DNA of 29,873 nucleotides from Clostridia bacterium (GTDB lineage: Bacteria > Bacillota_A > Clostridia > Oscillospirales > QAKW01), in contig JAFQKO010000205.1 in assembly GCA_017396865.1 (NCBI GenBank), forward strand, positions 1 through 29,873, written 5' to 3'. The notes below the pieces were generated by a model that was not told the DNA's origin, made no database searches, and worked only from the letters and a program-made list of their open reading frames with translations. Position 1 is the first letter of the stretch, and each line of letters opens with the position of its first letter. Shown here piece by piece: positions 8,048-15,542 of the stretch. Position numbers and translations under genes: made by a program.

Positions 8048-8194
8048 AAACGAATGATCAGAATTTTACTCATCACTATACTGCTCGGTGCGTTTATCGC
8101 CCTCGTTTTATGGGGCATCAACGCAGCGGCGGCAGGCACCCATTCCATTTTGGGCGATGCCGCCTATCAACCTTTTTTCGGAGGATTTTCGTGA
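8045..8194 (+). CDS. 49-residue single-helix membrane peptide, coupled to lepA
   Basis: Small open frame starting [17 protein letters not shown] and ending PFFGGFS. Residues 1-6 are basic, about 7-25 form one hydrophobic helix, and the rest is short and soluble; no lipobox or catalytic motif. Its stop TGA (8192-8194) overlaps the lepA GTG start (8191-8193), and its own GGA GGA codons form the lepA ribosome site, so translating it should feed ribosomes onto lepA. Its own start lacks a good ribosome site and lies in a hairpin. It could be a leader that sets LepA level or a small membrane protein. Known small proteins of this kind were not recognised. Confidence 0.55.
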   Translation: MKRMIRILLITILLGAFIALVLWGINAAAAGTHSILGDAAYQPFFGGFS

Positions 8195-9993
8195 ACCAAA
8201 AGAACATTCGTAATTTTTCCATCATTGCCCACATCGACCACGGCAAGTCTACCATCGCCGATCGGCTTTTGGAGCTTTGCAACACCGTGGAGCTGCGGGA
8301 GATGGAGGATCAGCTTTTAGATAATATGGAGCTGGAGCGGGAGCGGGGCATTACCATTAAGGCCCGCGCTGTCCGCTTGGATTATCATGCCCAAAACGGC
8401 GAGGATTATGAGATCAACCTGATCGACACCCCGGGGCACGTCGACTTCAACTATGAAGTATCCCGCGCTTTGGCGGCCTGCGAAGGTGCAGTGTTAGTCG
8501 TCGATGCCTCCCAGGGCATCGAGGCGCAGACCCTTGCCAATACATACATTGCGCTGGACAACGATCTGGAGCTGATCCCCGTTATCAACAAGATCGACCT
8601 ACCCGCCGCCGATCCCGATCGGGTAGCCCACGAGATCGAGGACGTGATCGGCATCCCCGCCTTGGATGCGCCCCGTGTTTCGGCCAAAAACAACATTAAT
8701 ATGCAATCGGTATTAGAGGCAGTGGTGGAGCAGATCCCCGCCCCCGAAGGCGACCCCGACGCGCCCCTTTCCGCCCTCATCTTCGATAGCTACTACGACA
8801 GCTACAAGGGTGTCATCGTCTACATTCGTATGGTGGAAGGCACCCTGCGGGCGGGCGACCGCATCCGCATGATGGCCACCGGCGCGGAATTCGACGTTGT
8901 GGAATGCGGATTTTTGCGCCCCTTGGGCTTTGAGCCCAGCGGGATTCTGCAGGCCGGTCAGGTCGGCTATCTCACCGCCTCCATCAAAAGCGTGGAGGAT
9001 ACCCGCGTGGGCGATACCGTTACCCTTTGCGAAAAGCCCTGTACCGAGCCGTTGCCGGGCTATAAGCCCTGCACCCCGATGGTCTTTTCGGGTATCTACC
9101 CCGCCGACGGCGCCCGCTACGACGATCTGAAGGAAGCTCTTGCCAAATTAAAGCTCAACGACGCCTCCTTCCTCTTTGAGCCGGAGACCTCTGTTGCCCT
9201 CGGCTTTGGATTCCGCTGCGGCTTTTTAGGTCTTTTACACATGGAGATCATCCAGGAGCGGATCGAGCGAGAATTCCAGATCGATATCATCACCACCGCT
9301 CCGTCGGTCAGCTACCGCGTCACCAAAACCGACGGCACCGTTCTGCAGATCGATAACCCCACCAACTACCCCGATCCGTCGGTCATCGCCATGACCGAGG
9401 AGCCCTTTGTGAAGGCCGACATTCTGACTCCCAAGGAGTTCATCGGCAACATCATGGAGCTTTGCCAGGATCGCCGCGGGATCTACACCAACACCAGCTA
9501 TTTAGACGCCGATCGGGTGACCCTCCATTATGAGCTGCCCCTCGGCGAGATCATCTACGACTTTTTCGATACCTTGAAATCCCGCACCCGCGGCTACGCC
9601 TCCCTCGACTATGAGCTGGCCGACTACCGCGAATCCAAGCTGGTCAAGCTGGATATCATGCTCAACGGCGAGATCGTGGACGCCCTTTCCTTTATCGTTC
9701 ATACCGATAAAGCCTATCCCCGCGCTCGCCGCATGAGTGAAAAGCTGAAGGAGCATATCCCCCGCCAGCTCTTTGAGATCCCCGTTCAGGCCTGCATCGG
9801 CGGCAAGATCATTGCCCGCGAAACGGTTAAGGCCCTGCGCAAGGACGTTTTGGCCAAGTGCTACGGCGGTGATATCACCCGTAAAAAGAAGCTGCTGGAA
9901 AAGCAGAAGGAAGGCAAAAAGAGAATGCGCCAGCTCGGCAGCGTAGAAGTGCCGCAGGAGGCCTTTATGGCGGTGCTCAAGCTGGATTCTTAA
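8191..9993 (+). CDS. lepA: elongation factor 4 (LepA), ribosomal back-translocase GTPase
   Basis: 600-residue translational GTPase acting on stalled or mis-translocated ribosomes and in 30S biogenesis. The G1 motif AHIDHGKS is at 13-20, followed by DTPGHVDF (G3) and NKIDLP (G4); the C-terminal LepA-specific domain ends with [20 protein letters not shown]. The start is GTG 8191, since GGAGGA sits six bases before it and the residues that follow ([19 protein letters not shown]) match the family; an in-frame ATG at 8110 would add 27 residues overlapping another gene. The length is typical. First of four translation and cofactor genes in conserved order, with hemW three bases downstream. Confidence 0.97.
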   Translation: MNQKNIRNFSIIAHIDHGKSTIADRLLELCNTVELREMEDQLLDNMELERERGITIKARAVRLDYHAQNGEDYEINLIDTPGHVDFNYEVSRALAACEGAVLVVDASQGIEAQTLANTYIALDNDLELIPVINKIDLPAADPDRVAHEIEDVIGIPALDAPRVSAKNNINMQSVLEAVVEQIPAPEGDPDAPLSALIFDSYYDSYKGVIVYIRMVEGTLRAGDRIRMMATGAEFDVVECGFLRPLGFEPSGILQAGQVGYLTASIKSVEDTRVGDTVTLCEKPCTEPLPGYKPCTPMVFSGIYPADGARYDDLKEALAKLKLNDASFLFEPETSVALGFGFRCGFLGLLHMEIIQERIEREFQIDIITTAPSVSYRVTKTDGTVLQIDNPTNYPDPSVIAMTEEPFVKADILTPKEFIGNIMELCQDRRGIYTNTSYLDADRVTLHYELPLGEIIYDFFDTLKSRTRGYASLDYELADYRESKLVKLDIMLNGEIVDALSFIVHTDKAYPRARRMSEKLKEHIPRQLFEIPVQACIGGKIIARETVKALRKDVLAKCYGGDITRKKKLLEKQKEGKKRMRQLGSVEVPQEAFMAVLKLDS

Positions 9994-9996
9994 GCG

Positions 9997-11076
9997 ATGC
10001 TGTCCCTTTATCTGCATATCCCCTTTTGCCGCCGCAAATGTGCCTATTGCGCCTTTTGCTCGCAAACGGGGAGCGAGACCCAAAAGGAGCGCTATGCACA
10101 AGCCCTCTGCCGCGCCATCGAGGATGCGGCAGGGCGGGAGACGCGCCCCTTATCTACATTTTATATCGGCGGCGGCACCCCCGCCCTATTGGGCACAGAG
10201 CGGCTCTGCCGCGTGATCGAGGTCGTAAAACGGCAGTTTGCCCATTCCGCCGATTGGGAATTCACGGTGGAATGTAACCCCGAGAGCACCACCGACGATC
10301 TGCTCGCCACGCTGAAGGCGGCGGGGGTCAACCGTATCTCGATGGGCGTGCAATCCCTTCAAAACAACGAGCTGACCGCCTTGGGGCGGCTACACGACCG
10401 CGACGGCGCATTGGCGGCGCTGGAGCGGATCTTTAAAGCAGGCTTTCAAAACGTCAGCGTGGACGTGATGTACGGCATCCCCCACCAGACCGAGCAAAGC
10501 TTTGCCGACACCCTTGATACCCTGCTCTCCTATCCCATCACCCATCTTTCCTCCTATGCACTCCAATTAGAGGAGGGCACCCCCTTAGCGGCAACCGCCC
10601 AACCGATGGAGGAGGAGTTGGAGGAGCGCCTTTGGCTGCTCCTTTGCGAGCGGGCGAAGGCGGCGGGAATGGTGCATTATGAGATCTCCAACTTCGGCAA
10701 GGAGGGCTGTTTTTCCCGCCATAATCTTGCCTATTGGCGCCGCACCGACTATATCGGCCTCGGCGCATCCGCCCATTCCTTTTGGCGCGGCACCCGCTAC
10801 AGCGCGCCTGCGGATTTAGAGGAATACTGCAAAAATCCGCAATTTTCGCAAAACCCCATCCCCATTTCTCCCACCGAAGCGGAGGAAGAAGCCATTTTGC
10901 TGGGGCTGCGCACCTTTGAGGGTGTATCCCTTACGCAGTTGGCAGGGATCGATTTATCCCGCTATCGCGACTTTTCCACAATCGAAAACGGTCGATTTTC
11001 CCTCAACGAGCGGGGATATTATTTGTCAAACAGTATTATTTCCGACATTTTATACAAAAAGGATACAATATCATGA
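9997..11076 (+). CDS. hemW: radical SAM heme chaperone HemW-type protein
   Basis: 359-residue radical SAM protein of the HemN/HemW group. The [4Fe-4S] motif is at the N-terminus (CRRKCAYCAFC, CX3CX2C), followed by YIGGGTP and the C-terminal signature HNLAYW with YIGLGASAHS. HemW binds heme and passes it to respiratory proteins; older annotations call it oxygen-independent coproporphyrinogen oxidase, but true HemN is longer and carries extra residues. The start lies right after the lepA stop, a linkage common in Firmicutes. Its stop overlaps prmA by four bases, where hrcA is usually next. Confidence 0.93.
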   Translation: MLSLYLHIPFCRRKCAYCAFCSQTGSETQKERYAQALCRAIEDAAGRETRPLSTFYIGGGTPALLGTERLCRVIEVVKRQFAHSADWEFTVECNPESTTDDLLATLKAAGVNRISMGVQSLQNNELTALGRLHDRDGALAALERIFKAGFQNVSVDVMYGIPHQTEQSFADTLDTLLSYPITHLSSYALQLEEGTPLAATAQPMEEELEERLWLLLCERAKAAGMVHYEISNFGKEGCFSRHNLAYWRRTDYIGLGASAHSFWRGTRYSAPADLEEYCKNPQFSQNPIPISPTEAEEEAILLGLRTFEGVSLTQLAGIDLSRYRDFSTIENGRFSLNERGYYLSNSIISDILYKKDTIS

Positions 11077-12005
11077 ACTACAAGCAGATGAACATCGAGA
11101 CCCTTTCCACCGGTCAGGAAGCGGTCAGCAATATTTTGGTCGCCGCAGGCTGCGGCGGCTTTGAGGTGATCGACCCGCAGGACTTTCAGGAATTCCTCGA
11201 TACCGTAACCCCCCATTGGGACTACGTGGATGAGGAACTGCTCAAGCGGCAGAGCGACCGCACCATCATCAAGGTCTATGCCGCCGACAACGAGCAGGGG
11301 CTGGCGCTGTTCCGCGATATTGAGCGCCGTATTGAAGAACTGCGGGGCAATCCCCTCTACGGCACGCTGGAGATCACCGTTAGCGATCTGCCCGAGGAGG
11401 ATTGGCAGAGCGGCTGGAAGCAATATTATAAGCCGATCCACGTAGAGCGGTTGGTGGTGGTGCCCCTTTGGGAGGACTACGCAGCCCAAGACGGCGAGAC
11501 CATTATGAAGATCGATCCCGGCATGGCCTTCGGCACCGGTGCCCACGAGACCACCCGCCTTTGCCTTAAAGCGCTGACCAAGGAAGATCTGACCGACAAG
11601 ACGATTCTGGACGTAGGCTGCGGGAGCGGCATCCTTTCCATCGGCGGTGTTTTGCTGGGCGCAAAGAGTGCCTTCGGCTGCGACATCGACCAGCTTGCGG
11701 TGGAGGTTGCCAAGCGCAACGCCGCGCTGAACGGGCTGGAAACCCGCACCGACTACGCCGCAGGCGATCTGCTGGAGGTGGTGGAAGGGCAGTATCCCAT
11801 CGTGGTTGCCAACATTGTGGCCGACGTCATTTTGATGCTGCTGAAAGACCTCAAGACCGTTTTACTGCCGGGCGGCACCTTTATCGCCTCCGGCATCATC
11901 GATGACCGCAAGGACGAGCTGCTTTCTGCCATCCGCGCCCGGGGCCTGACCGTGACGAATATTGAAGAGGAACGCGGCTGGGTTGCCATCACTGCGGTGA
12001 ACTGA
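11073..12005 (+). CDS. prmA: ribosomal protein L11 methyltransferase
   Basis: 310-residue SAM-dependent enzyme that methylates ribosomal protein L11. An N-terminal substrate-recognition domain is followed by a Rossmann methyltransferase: DVGCGSGILSIGG (SAM motif I), GCDIDQLAVEVAKRNAALN (acidic loop), and VVANIVADV, the family's NIxA variant of motif IV. Just before the catalytic domain is KIDPGMAFGTGAHETTR, a hallmark of PrmA. ATG 11073 overlaps the hemW stop (ATGA). In B. subtilis and relatives prmA follows dnaJ; here it follows hemW directly. Confidence 0.95.
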   Translation: MNYKQMNIETLSTGQEAVSNILVAAGCGGFEVIDPQDFQEFLDTVTPHWDYVDEELLKRQSDRTIIKVYAADNEQGLALFRDIERRIEELRGNPLYGTLEITVSDLPEEDWQSGWKQYYKPIHVERLVVVPLWEDYAAQDGETIMKIDPGMAFGTGAHETTRLCLKALTKEDLTDKTILDVGCGSGILSIGGVLLGAKSAFGCDIDQLAVEVAKRNAALNGLETRTDYAAGDLLEVVEGQYPIVVANIVADVILMLLKDLKTVLLPGGTFIASGIIDDRKDELLSAIRARGLTVTNIEEERGWVAITAVN

Positions 12006-12006
12006 T

Positions 12007-12699
12007 ATGGAGCATTTCTTTTTACCCGAAGTACCGAGCGGCAGCTTCACCGTTGAGGGGGAGACCTACCGCCACCTGACCCGCTCCCGCCGCATGGCAA
12101 TCGGCGACACCGCCCTCTTCAGCGACGGCAAGGGGCTGGACTACTTAGCCAAAATGACCGCCTGCACCAAAGAGACCGCCACCTTCACCGTTTTGGAGGA
12201 GCGGCAGGCGGTAAGCGAGAGCAACTTAAAGATCACCGTTTATCAATGCCTGCCAAAAGGCGATAAGATGGAGGACGTGCTCCACCGCTGTACTCCGCTG
12301 GGGGTGACCCGCTTTGTACCGGTATTGAGCAGCCGCTCCATCGGCGGCAAGCCCAACGAGAATAAGCGCAAGCGCTGGGAAAAGATCATCCTTTCCGCTG
12401 CCACCCAAAGCGGGCGGAGCATTTTGCCGGAGCTGGCGGAGGTTTATACCTTCGATGAAGCCATCGCTGAGATGCGCGAGGCGGACGCCGCCTTTATCTG
12501 CTATGAAAATTCCGACGCACCCCTGCCGCCCCTGCCGCAGGAAGGCTCCATTGCCTTTTTGATCGGGCCCGAGGGCGGGCTGGCACCGGAGGAGGCAGAT
12601 CAGCTCCCCACCTGCAGCTTGGGACGCAGAATCCTCCGCACCGAGGATGCCGCCGCCTTTTTACTGCCGATCCTGCTGGATCGTACCGATAATTTATAA
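12007..12699 (+). CDS. rsmE: 16S rRNA m3U1498 methyltransferase
   Basis: 230-residue SPOUT-class methyltransferase that modifies U1498 of 16S rRNA at the decoding centre. The N-terminal PUA-like domain begins with MEHFFLP and contains YRHLTRSRRMAIGD; the C-terminal knot carries LIGPEGGLAPEEAD (SAM-binding loop) and SLGRRILRTEDAA, both diagnostic. It starts one base after the prmA stop, the standard prmA-rsmE pair. Slightly shorter than the usual 240-250 residues but with all signature motifs. Confidence 0.95.
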   Translation: MEHFFLPEVPSGSFTVEGETYRHLTRSRRMAIGDTALFSDGKGLDYLAKMTACTKETATFTVLEERQAVSESNLKITVYQCLPKGDKMEDVLHRCTPLGVTRFVPVLSSRSIGGKPNENKRKRWEKIILSAATQSGRSILPELAEVYTFDEAIAEMREADAAFICYENSDAPLPPLPQEGSIAFLIGPEGGLAPEEADQLPTCSLGRRILRTEDAAAFLLPILLDRTDNL

Positions 12700-12717
12700 G
12701 AAAGGGAACGATAACCC

Positions 12718-13515
12718 ATGGCAAACAACAAAGCAAAAAAGACCGAGCTGATCATCGGTCGTACCAGTATTCTGCTGTTCTGGAGCCTGGCACTGGGTGC
12801 TCTGCTCTGGGCAGAGCGCACCGCTTGGTGGCGCTCCGACCTGATCTTCAAGGGGATGCTGCCCTGGCTGATGCCCGCCCTTGCAGGCGTTTTTCTGCTC
12901 CTTACAGCGGCCATCATTCTTTTATGGAAAAAGGTAGGCGCGCGGGAGGATCGGCTCTTTTCCACCCCCTATCTGCTCTATCTTGCAGCCGCCCCCATCC
13001 CCGCGCTGCTGCTCCCCTGGACAGCGATCTTTCAAGATAAGCTCCAGCTCTTCTCCATCTGGATCAGCGTGCTCTTTGTGGGGCTGATCGGCTATTTCGC
13101 CGTTTATGTTATTCACGCCAATCATTCCCCTGCCGCAGGTCGGCTGGCCGCCTTCACCGCCCTCCATGCAATGCTGTTGGTGGGCTACCACAAGCTGTAT
13201 CTGCGCGGCAGCAACGCCTTTCTGGAGATCAAGGGCTATCCCAATCAGACCCTTATGGCGATTGTGGCCACCGTGCTGACGGCAGCGATCGCCTTCCTGC
13301 TGCTGCGGAGCAAGAAAAAGGGCTGCAGGCTGACGCTTGCCGCGCTGTTGCCCACCGTGGCGGTTTCCGCCATCGTCATGATCGGCTCTGCGCTGTTCTT
13401 CGCCAAGCTTCCCGTTGCCCTCCGCTCAAATTGGCTTACCCTCGGCACCATCGGGGTTGAAATCATTTGGATGATTGTTTCCATTGTTCTTTTGAAGCAA
13501 AGAAAGAAAAAATAA
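12718..13515 (+). CDS. polytopic membrane protein of unknown function, last gene of operon
   Basis: 265-residue protein with about eight hydrophobic helices, short loops and a highly basic C-terminus (KQRKKK). No catalytic motif recognised. ATG 12718 follows GAAAGGG at workable spacing, 18 bases after rsmE, so it is probably co-transcribed. Its final lysine codons run directly into the hairpin that closes the operon. It may be a transporter-like or sensor membrane protein; no function can be assigned. Confidence 0.78.
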   Translation: MANNKAKKTELIIGRTSILLFWSLALGALLWAERTAWWRSDLIFKGMLPWLMPALAGVFLLLTAAIILLWKKVGAREDRLFSTPYLLYLAAAPIPALLLPWTAIFQDKLQLFSIWISVLFVGLIGYFAVYVIHANHSPAAGRLAAFTALHAMLLVGYHKLYLRGSNAFLEIKGYPNQTLMAIVATVLTAAIAFLLLRSKKKGCRLTLAALLPTVAVSAIVMIGSALFFAKLPVALRSNWLTLGTIGVEIIWMIVSIVLLKQRKKK

Positions 13516-13549
13516 AAGAATGCCAAGGGCTTAACCCTTGGCATTCTTT
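13515..13549 (+). terminator. terminator-like hairpin closing the plus-strand operon
   Basis: A 15-bp perfect stem (13515-13529 with 13535-13549; core GAATGCCAAGGG) with a five-base loop at the stop codon of the membrane protein. The downstream T-run is weak (TTCTTTC). The same stem sequence recurs at 13837-13870 on the other side of the repeat element. Confidence 0.6.
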
Positions 13550-13835
13550 CAGCGTGTCAAAAAAACTATTTATTATTTTGACACGCTGGGAGACTGATTA
13601 AAAAAGAGTGCCGAATTCGCCGATCCGTTCTCGTCGGCGTACATGGGTACGGTAGAGAGCGGATCGGCGGATAGCAGAAAAATTCCAATCAAAATCCGCA
13701 TCACGATGCGGATTTTTTCCTTATAAAATGAACAAGAAGAAAGAGTAGACTTCCCTTCTCCTTGCAATCATTAATATTGGCGCATACTTTAGGCTTTACC
13801 TATTTTTCTGCGGTCGGTGCCTTTTTTAACAGTCT
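13550..13835. repeat. structured ~285 bp dispersed repeat, copy 1
   Basis: First of two direct copies (second at 18710-18994). Parts in order: a 13-bp hairpin (13550-13562 with 13576-13588); the inner 245 bp from AGACTG (13591) to CAGTCT (13835), whose ends form imperfect inverted repeats (AGACTGATTAAAAAAG against AGACTGTTAAAAAAG); a two-tier hairpin with outer arms 13618-13632 / 13655-13669 and inner arms 13638-13642 / 13647-13651; and a GATGCGG-type hairpin followed by T6. By eye about 14 differences separate the copies over ~197 bp, but the block 13620-13667 is unrelated in sequence while equal in length and fold. No transposase is present. It could be a MITE-like element or an RNA gene or regulatory element; its identity is unknown. 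Confidence 0.85.
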
Positions 13836-13836
13836 G

Positions 13837-13870
13837 AAGAATGCCAAGGACGTTAGTCCTTGGCATTCTT
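13837..13870 (-). terminator. terminator-like hairpin overlapping the 3' end of the acyltransferase gene
   Basis: A 15-bp stem (13837-13851 with 13856-13870). On the minus strand the left arm is made of the last codons of the acyltransferase (Lys-Asn-Ala-Lys-Asp) and the stop TAA lies in the loop, so the gene's own end forms the hairpin. The T-run that follows is weak. The stem is nearly the same as that at 13515-13549. Confidence 0.55.
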
Positions 13871-15103
13871 TATCTTATAAAGTTCTTCGGTGGCAAAGCT
13901 TAATTTTGTAATTACGTCGTTTTTGGCGGGATAGCAATAGAAGGAATCCTTATCGGTGGAGATATCCACGCAATCCTCCGGCTTGATATAGCAATAATCA
14001 TACTCCACGTGCAGGCCGATCATTCCCTTGGGCTTGCGCTGAATGCGGTAGGGCTCACCGTTATAAACGCCCTCTAAGATAAAGCCTTCCTCGGGATCGT
14101 GGGTCAGCTTCGCCTCCCCCAGATGCTCAAATTTCATGCAGCGGGGCAAGGAATAAACGTCCACCGAATCGGAGAAGGCATACCGCCCCTCCTCGATCTC
14201 CTTGCGCACCTGCGCCCGCTCCCATTCGAACCAATCGGGGATATGGGGGAATTCCGTTTCCCCTTCGTTGGCCTGCAAGGCGCCATCCTCCAGCAGCGTC
14301 CAACGCTTACCGCAGGCGGTGCAGTAAAGCTCGGCGCCCTCCGATGCCATCTTGCGCTCGGCCATGCAGTGGGGGCATTGATACAGCACCTTATGCAGCC
14401 CCTCTGCACGGTACGGCTCGGTGATCTTGATGCCCGCTTCCTTTTGGTATTGATATTCATCGTAGGTCATCGCCTCGCGAATGGCGGCGTTGATCTCCCC
14501 CACCGACATCGATTTCACCTGCTCAGCGGTCAGAATTTGGGTCATGGTCGCCCGCATCGGCACCTTGCGGGGCTTGCGGTAGTTCCAGAAGGGGGTGTGC
14601 AGATGGTTGCCATGGTGCAGCATCACCACAACGGGCACGCCGTTCATCTTCACCATCTTGCCCAGCGCATCGGGCAGCATCGCCGTGGTGCCGATGGGAG
14701 TATACCGCGCCTCGGGATAAAGGCTCAAAATATCGCCCTTCTTGGTCACCTTGCGGATGGAGCGCACCAAATTCAGGTCGTTAGTAAATTTGCGGGTGCA
14801 GATGCTGCCGATCAGCTCCATCAGCCAAGGGCGGCGATAGTAGCCGTCCACCGTTACCACGTTATTGACCCGATGGGGAAAGGTGGCGGTGGCGGTGATC
14901 TCAAAGTCGATGAAATACATATGGTTGCTCAGCAAAATATAGGGCGGCTTCAAGCCCTCCATATTGATCTTCTCAACCTTGTAGTCCTTGCCGAGTAAAA
15001 GAATTTTAGAAATCAGCGTGATCAGCCAAGAAAGCACCAACGGTTGACGAATCGGCCGCTTGGCAGTATTGTAGTATTTTTTCTTTTTGTAGTTGACCTC
15101 CAT
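13853..15103 (-). CDS. PlsC-like acyltransferase with C-terminal zinc ribbon
   Basis: 416-residue protein. The N-terminal half is a lysophospholipid acyltransferase domain: NHMYFID (H61-X4-D66, catalytic) and YPEARYTPIG (about 129-138, the variant of the PEG/substrate motif), with a hydrophobic segment at about 22-38. A four-cysteine zinc ribbon follows (CPHC at 243-246, CTAC at 261-264), then an extra ~150-residue domain not recognised. The typical PlsC is about 200-250 residues, so this is an enlarged form, probably acylating a glycerol-phosphate-type lipid at the inner membrane face. Start ATG 15103 follows GGGGA; a TATAAT promoter lies just upstream. Confidence 0.85.
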   Translation of the reverse strand: MEVNYKKKKYYNTAKRPIRQPLVLSWLITLISKILLLGKDYKVEKINMEGLKPPYILLSNHMYFIDFEITATATFPHRVNNVVTVDGYYRRPWLMELIGSICTRKFTNDLNLVRSIRKVTKKGDILSLYPEARYTPIGTTAMLPDALGKMVKMNGVPVVVMLHHGNHLHTPFWNYRKPRKVPMRATMTQILTAEQVKSMSVGEINAAIREAMTYDEYQYQKEAGIKITEPYRAEGLHKVLYQCPHCMAERKMASEGAELYCTACGKRWTLLEDGALQANEGETEFPHIPDWFEWERAQVRKEIEEGRYAFSDSVDVYSLPRCMKFEHLGEAKLTHDPEEGFILEGVYNGEPYRIQRKPKGMIGLHVEYDYCYIKPEDCVDISTDKDSFYCYPAKNDVITKLSFATEELYKIKNAKD

Positions 15104-15134
15104 ATAATAATCCCCTTAATTTTAATGCAATTTC

Positions 15135-15163
15135 ATTATATAGGAAAAAAGCAAAAAAGGCAA
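15135..15163 (-). promoter_or_regulatory. sigma-A promoter of the acyltransferase
   Basis: Minus strand: TTGCCT (15163-15158), a 17-base T-rich spacer, perfect TATAAT (15140-15135). About 30 bases separate it from the start codon. The hairpin array begins immediately upstream. Confidence 0.75.
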
Positions 15164-15168
15164 GGGGA

Positions 15169-15370
15169 TGTTGCGCAAGGGCAACAATCAACGTGAAGCA
15201 TTGTATGGAATCCGACGAAGTCGGCATGTTATCCGACGAAGTCGGCATGTTATCAACAGGTAGTGTTGGATGTGATCAATCCGAAGGGAAAACGATATGA
15301 CATACCGTTTGCAACGCAAACGGATTACATCCTCGCTTGCGCGAGATTACATACCAATCCTTCGGATTGG
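15169..15370. repeat. array of small hairpins joined by an ATGTNAT linker
   Basis: A gene-free stretch between the acyltransferase promoter and the tRNA terminator. Hairpins: 15169-15186 (TGTTGC/GCAACA), 15212-15224 and 15233-15245 (both CCGAC-GAA-GTCGG, a direct 21-bp repeat), 15254-15268 (CAACA/TGTTG), 15305-15323 (CCGTTTGC-AAC-GCAAACGG), 15332-15345 (CTCGC-TTGC-GCGAG) and 15354-15370 (CCAATCC-TTC-GGATTGG). Between them lie ATGTTAT, ATGTTAT and ATGTGAT, then in the opposite orientation ATGACAT, ATTACAT and ATTACAT. Stems differ while linkers are shared. No coding frame of note. Function unknown. Confidence 0.8.
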
Positions 15371-15372
15371 AT

Positions 15373-15406
15373 AAAAAAACCTCGTTCCGAAGAACGAGGT
15401 TTTTTT
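15373..15406. terminator. strong bidirectional intrinsic terminator after tRNA-Val
   Basis: A 15-bp stem made of A7 CCTCGTTC (15373-15387) and its complement (15392-15406) with a CGAA loop, T-rich on either strand. It starts directly at the CCA end of the tRNA and would end its transcript. Confidence 0.92.
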
Positions 15407-15482
15407 GGTGGAGACAACTGGAATTGAACCAGTGACCCCTTGCATGTCAAGCAAGTACTCTAACCAGCTGAGCTATGCCTCC
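15406..15482 (-). tRNA. tRNA-Val (anticodon GAC)
   Basis: A complete 77-nt cloverleaf on the minus strand: acceptor GGAGGCA/TGTCTCC, D-stem GCTC/GAGT, anticodon stem CTTGC/GCAAG with loop TTGACAT (anticodon GAC, reading GUC and GUU), T-stem ACTGG/CCAGT with loop TTCAATT, discriminator A and genome-encoded CCA. A consensus promoter lies 13 bases upstream and a strong terminator directly downstream, so it is a single-gene unit. Confidence 0.95.
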
Positions 15483-15495
15483 ACGCGACTTCAAT

Positions 15496-15524
15496 ATTTT
15501 ACTATACGGGGCTTGAAATGTCAA
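15496..15524 (-). promoter_or_regulatory. sigma-A promoter of tRNA-Val
   Basis: Minus strand: TTGACA (15524-15519), a 17-base spacer, TAAAAT (15501-15496), with the tRNA 5' end at 15482. The -35 box lies within the hairpin that follows the ABC transporter operon. Confidence 0.88.
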
Positions 15525-15531
15525 GCCCCGT
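15506..15531. terminator. terminator-like hairpin between ABC operon and tRNA-Val
   Basis: An 11-bp perfect stem (15506-15516 with 15521-15531; core CGGGGCTTGA) and a four-base loop. It lies 12 bases after the ATPase stop. Its T-run is good only on the plus strand (GTTTTT); on the minus strand the hairpin is followed by ATAGTAAAAT, so it may leak or act mainly in 3'-end protection. Confidence 0.6.
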
Positions 15532-15542
15532 TTTTAAAAAAA

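Noticed and set aside
8110..8190. Longer N-terminus for LepA from ATG 8110
   Set aside because: GTG 8191 has a well-placed GGAGGA and matches the family start. The extra residues overlap the 49-residue peptide gene and look random.
13573..13767. A 64-codon minus-strand frame in repeat copy 1, also present with equal length at 18732-18926 in copy 2
   Set aside because: It starts with TTG, runs through several hairpins, and is the same length only because the copies have equal length. The variable block changes its residues with no sign of protein constraint. Not called as a gene.
13837..13870. Strong intrinsic terminator call
   Set aside because: The stem is good but the T-run is poor on both strands, so it is listed only as terminator-like.
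15209..15370. Hairpin array considered as a CRISPR
   Set aside because: No uniform repeat of 24-40 bp, no spacers of constant size and no cas genes. The palindromes differ from each other and only the 7-bp linkers recur.
15406..15482. tRNA-Val as the attachment site of an integrated island
   Set aside because: No integrase gene and no second copy of the tRNA 3' end was seen nearby.
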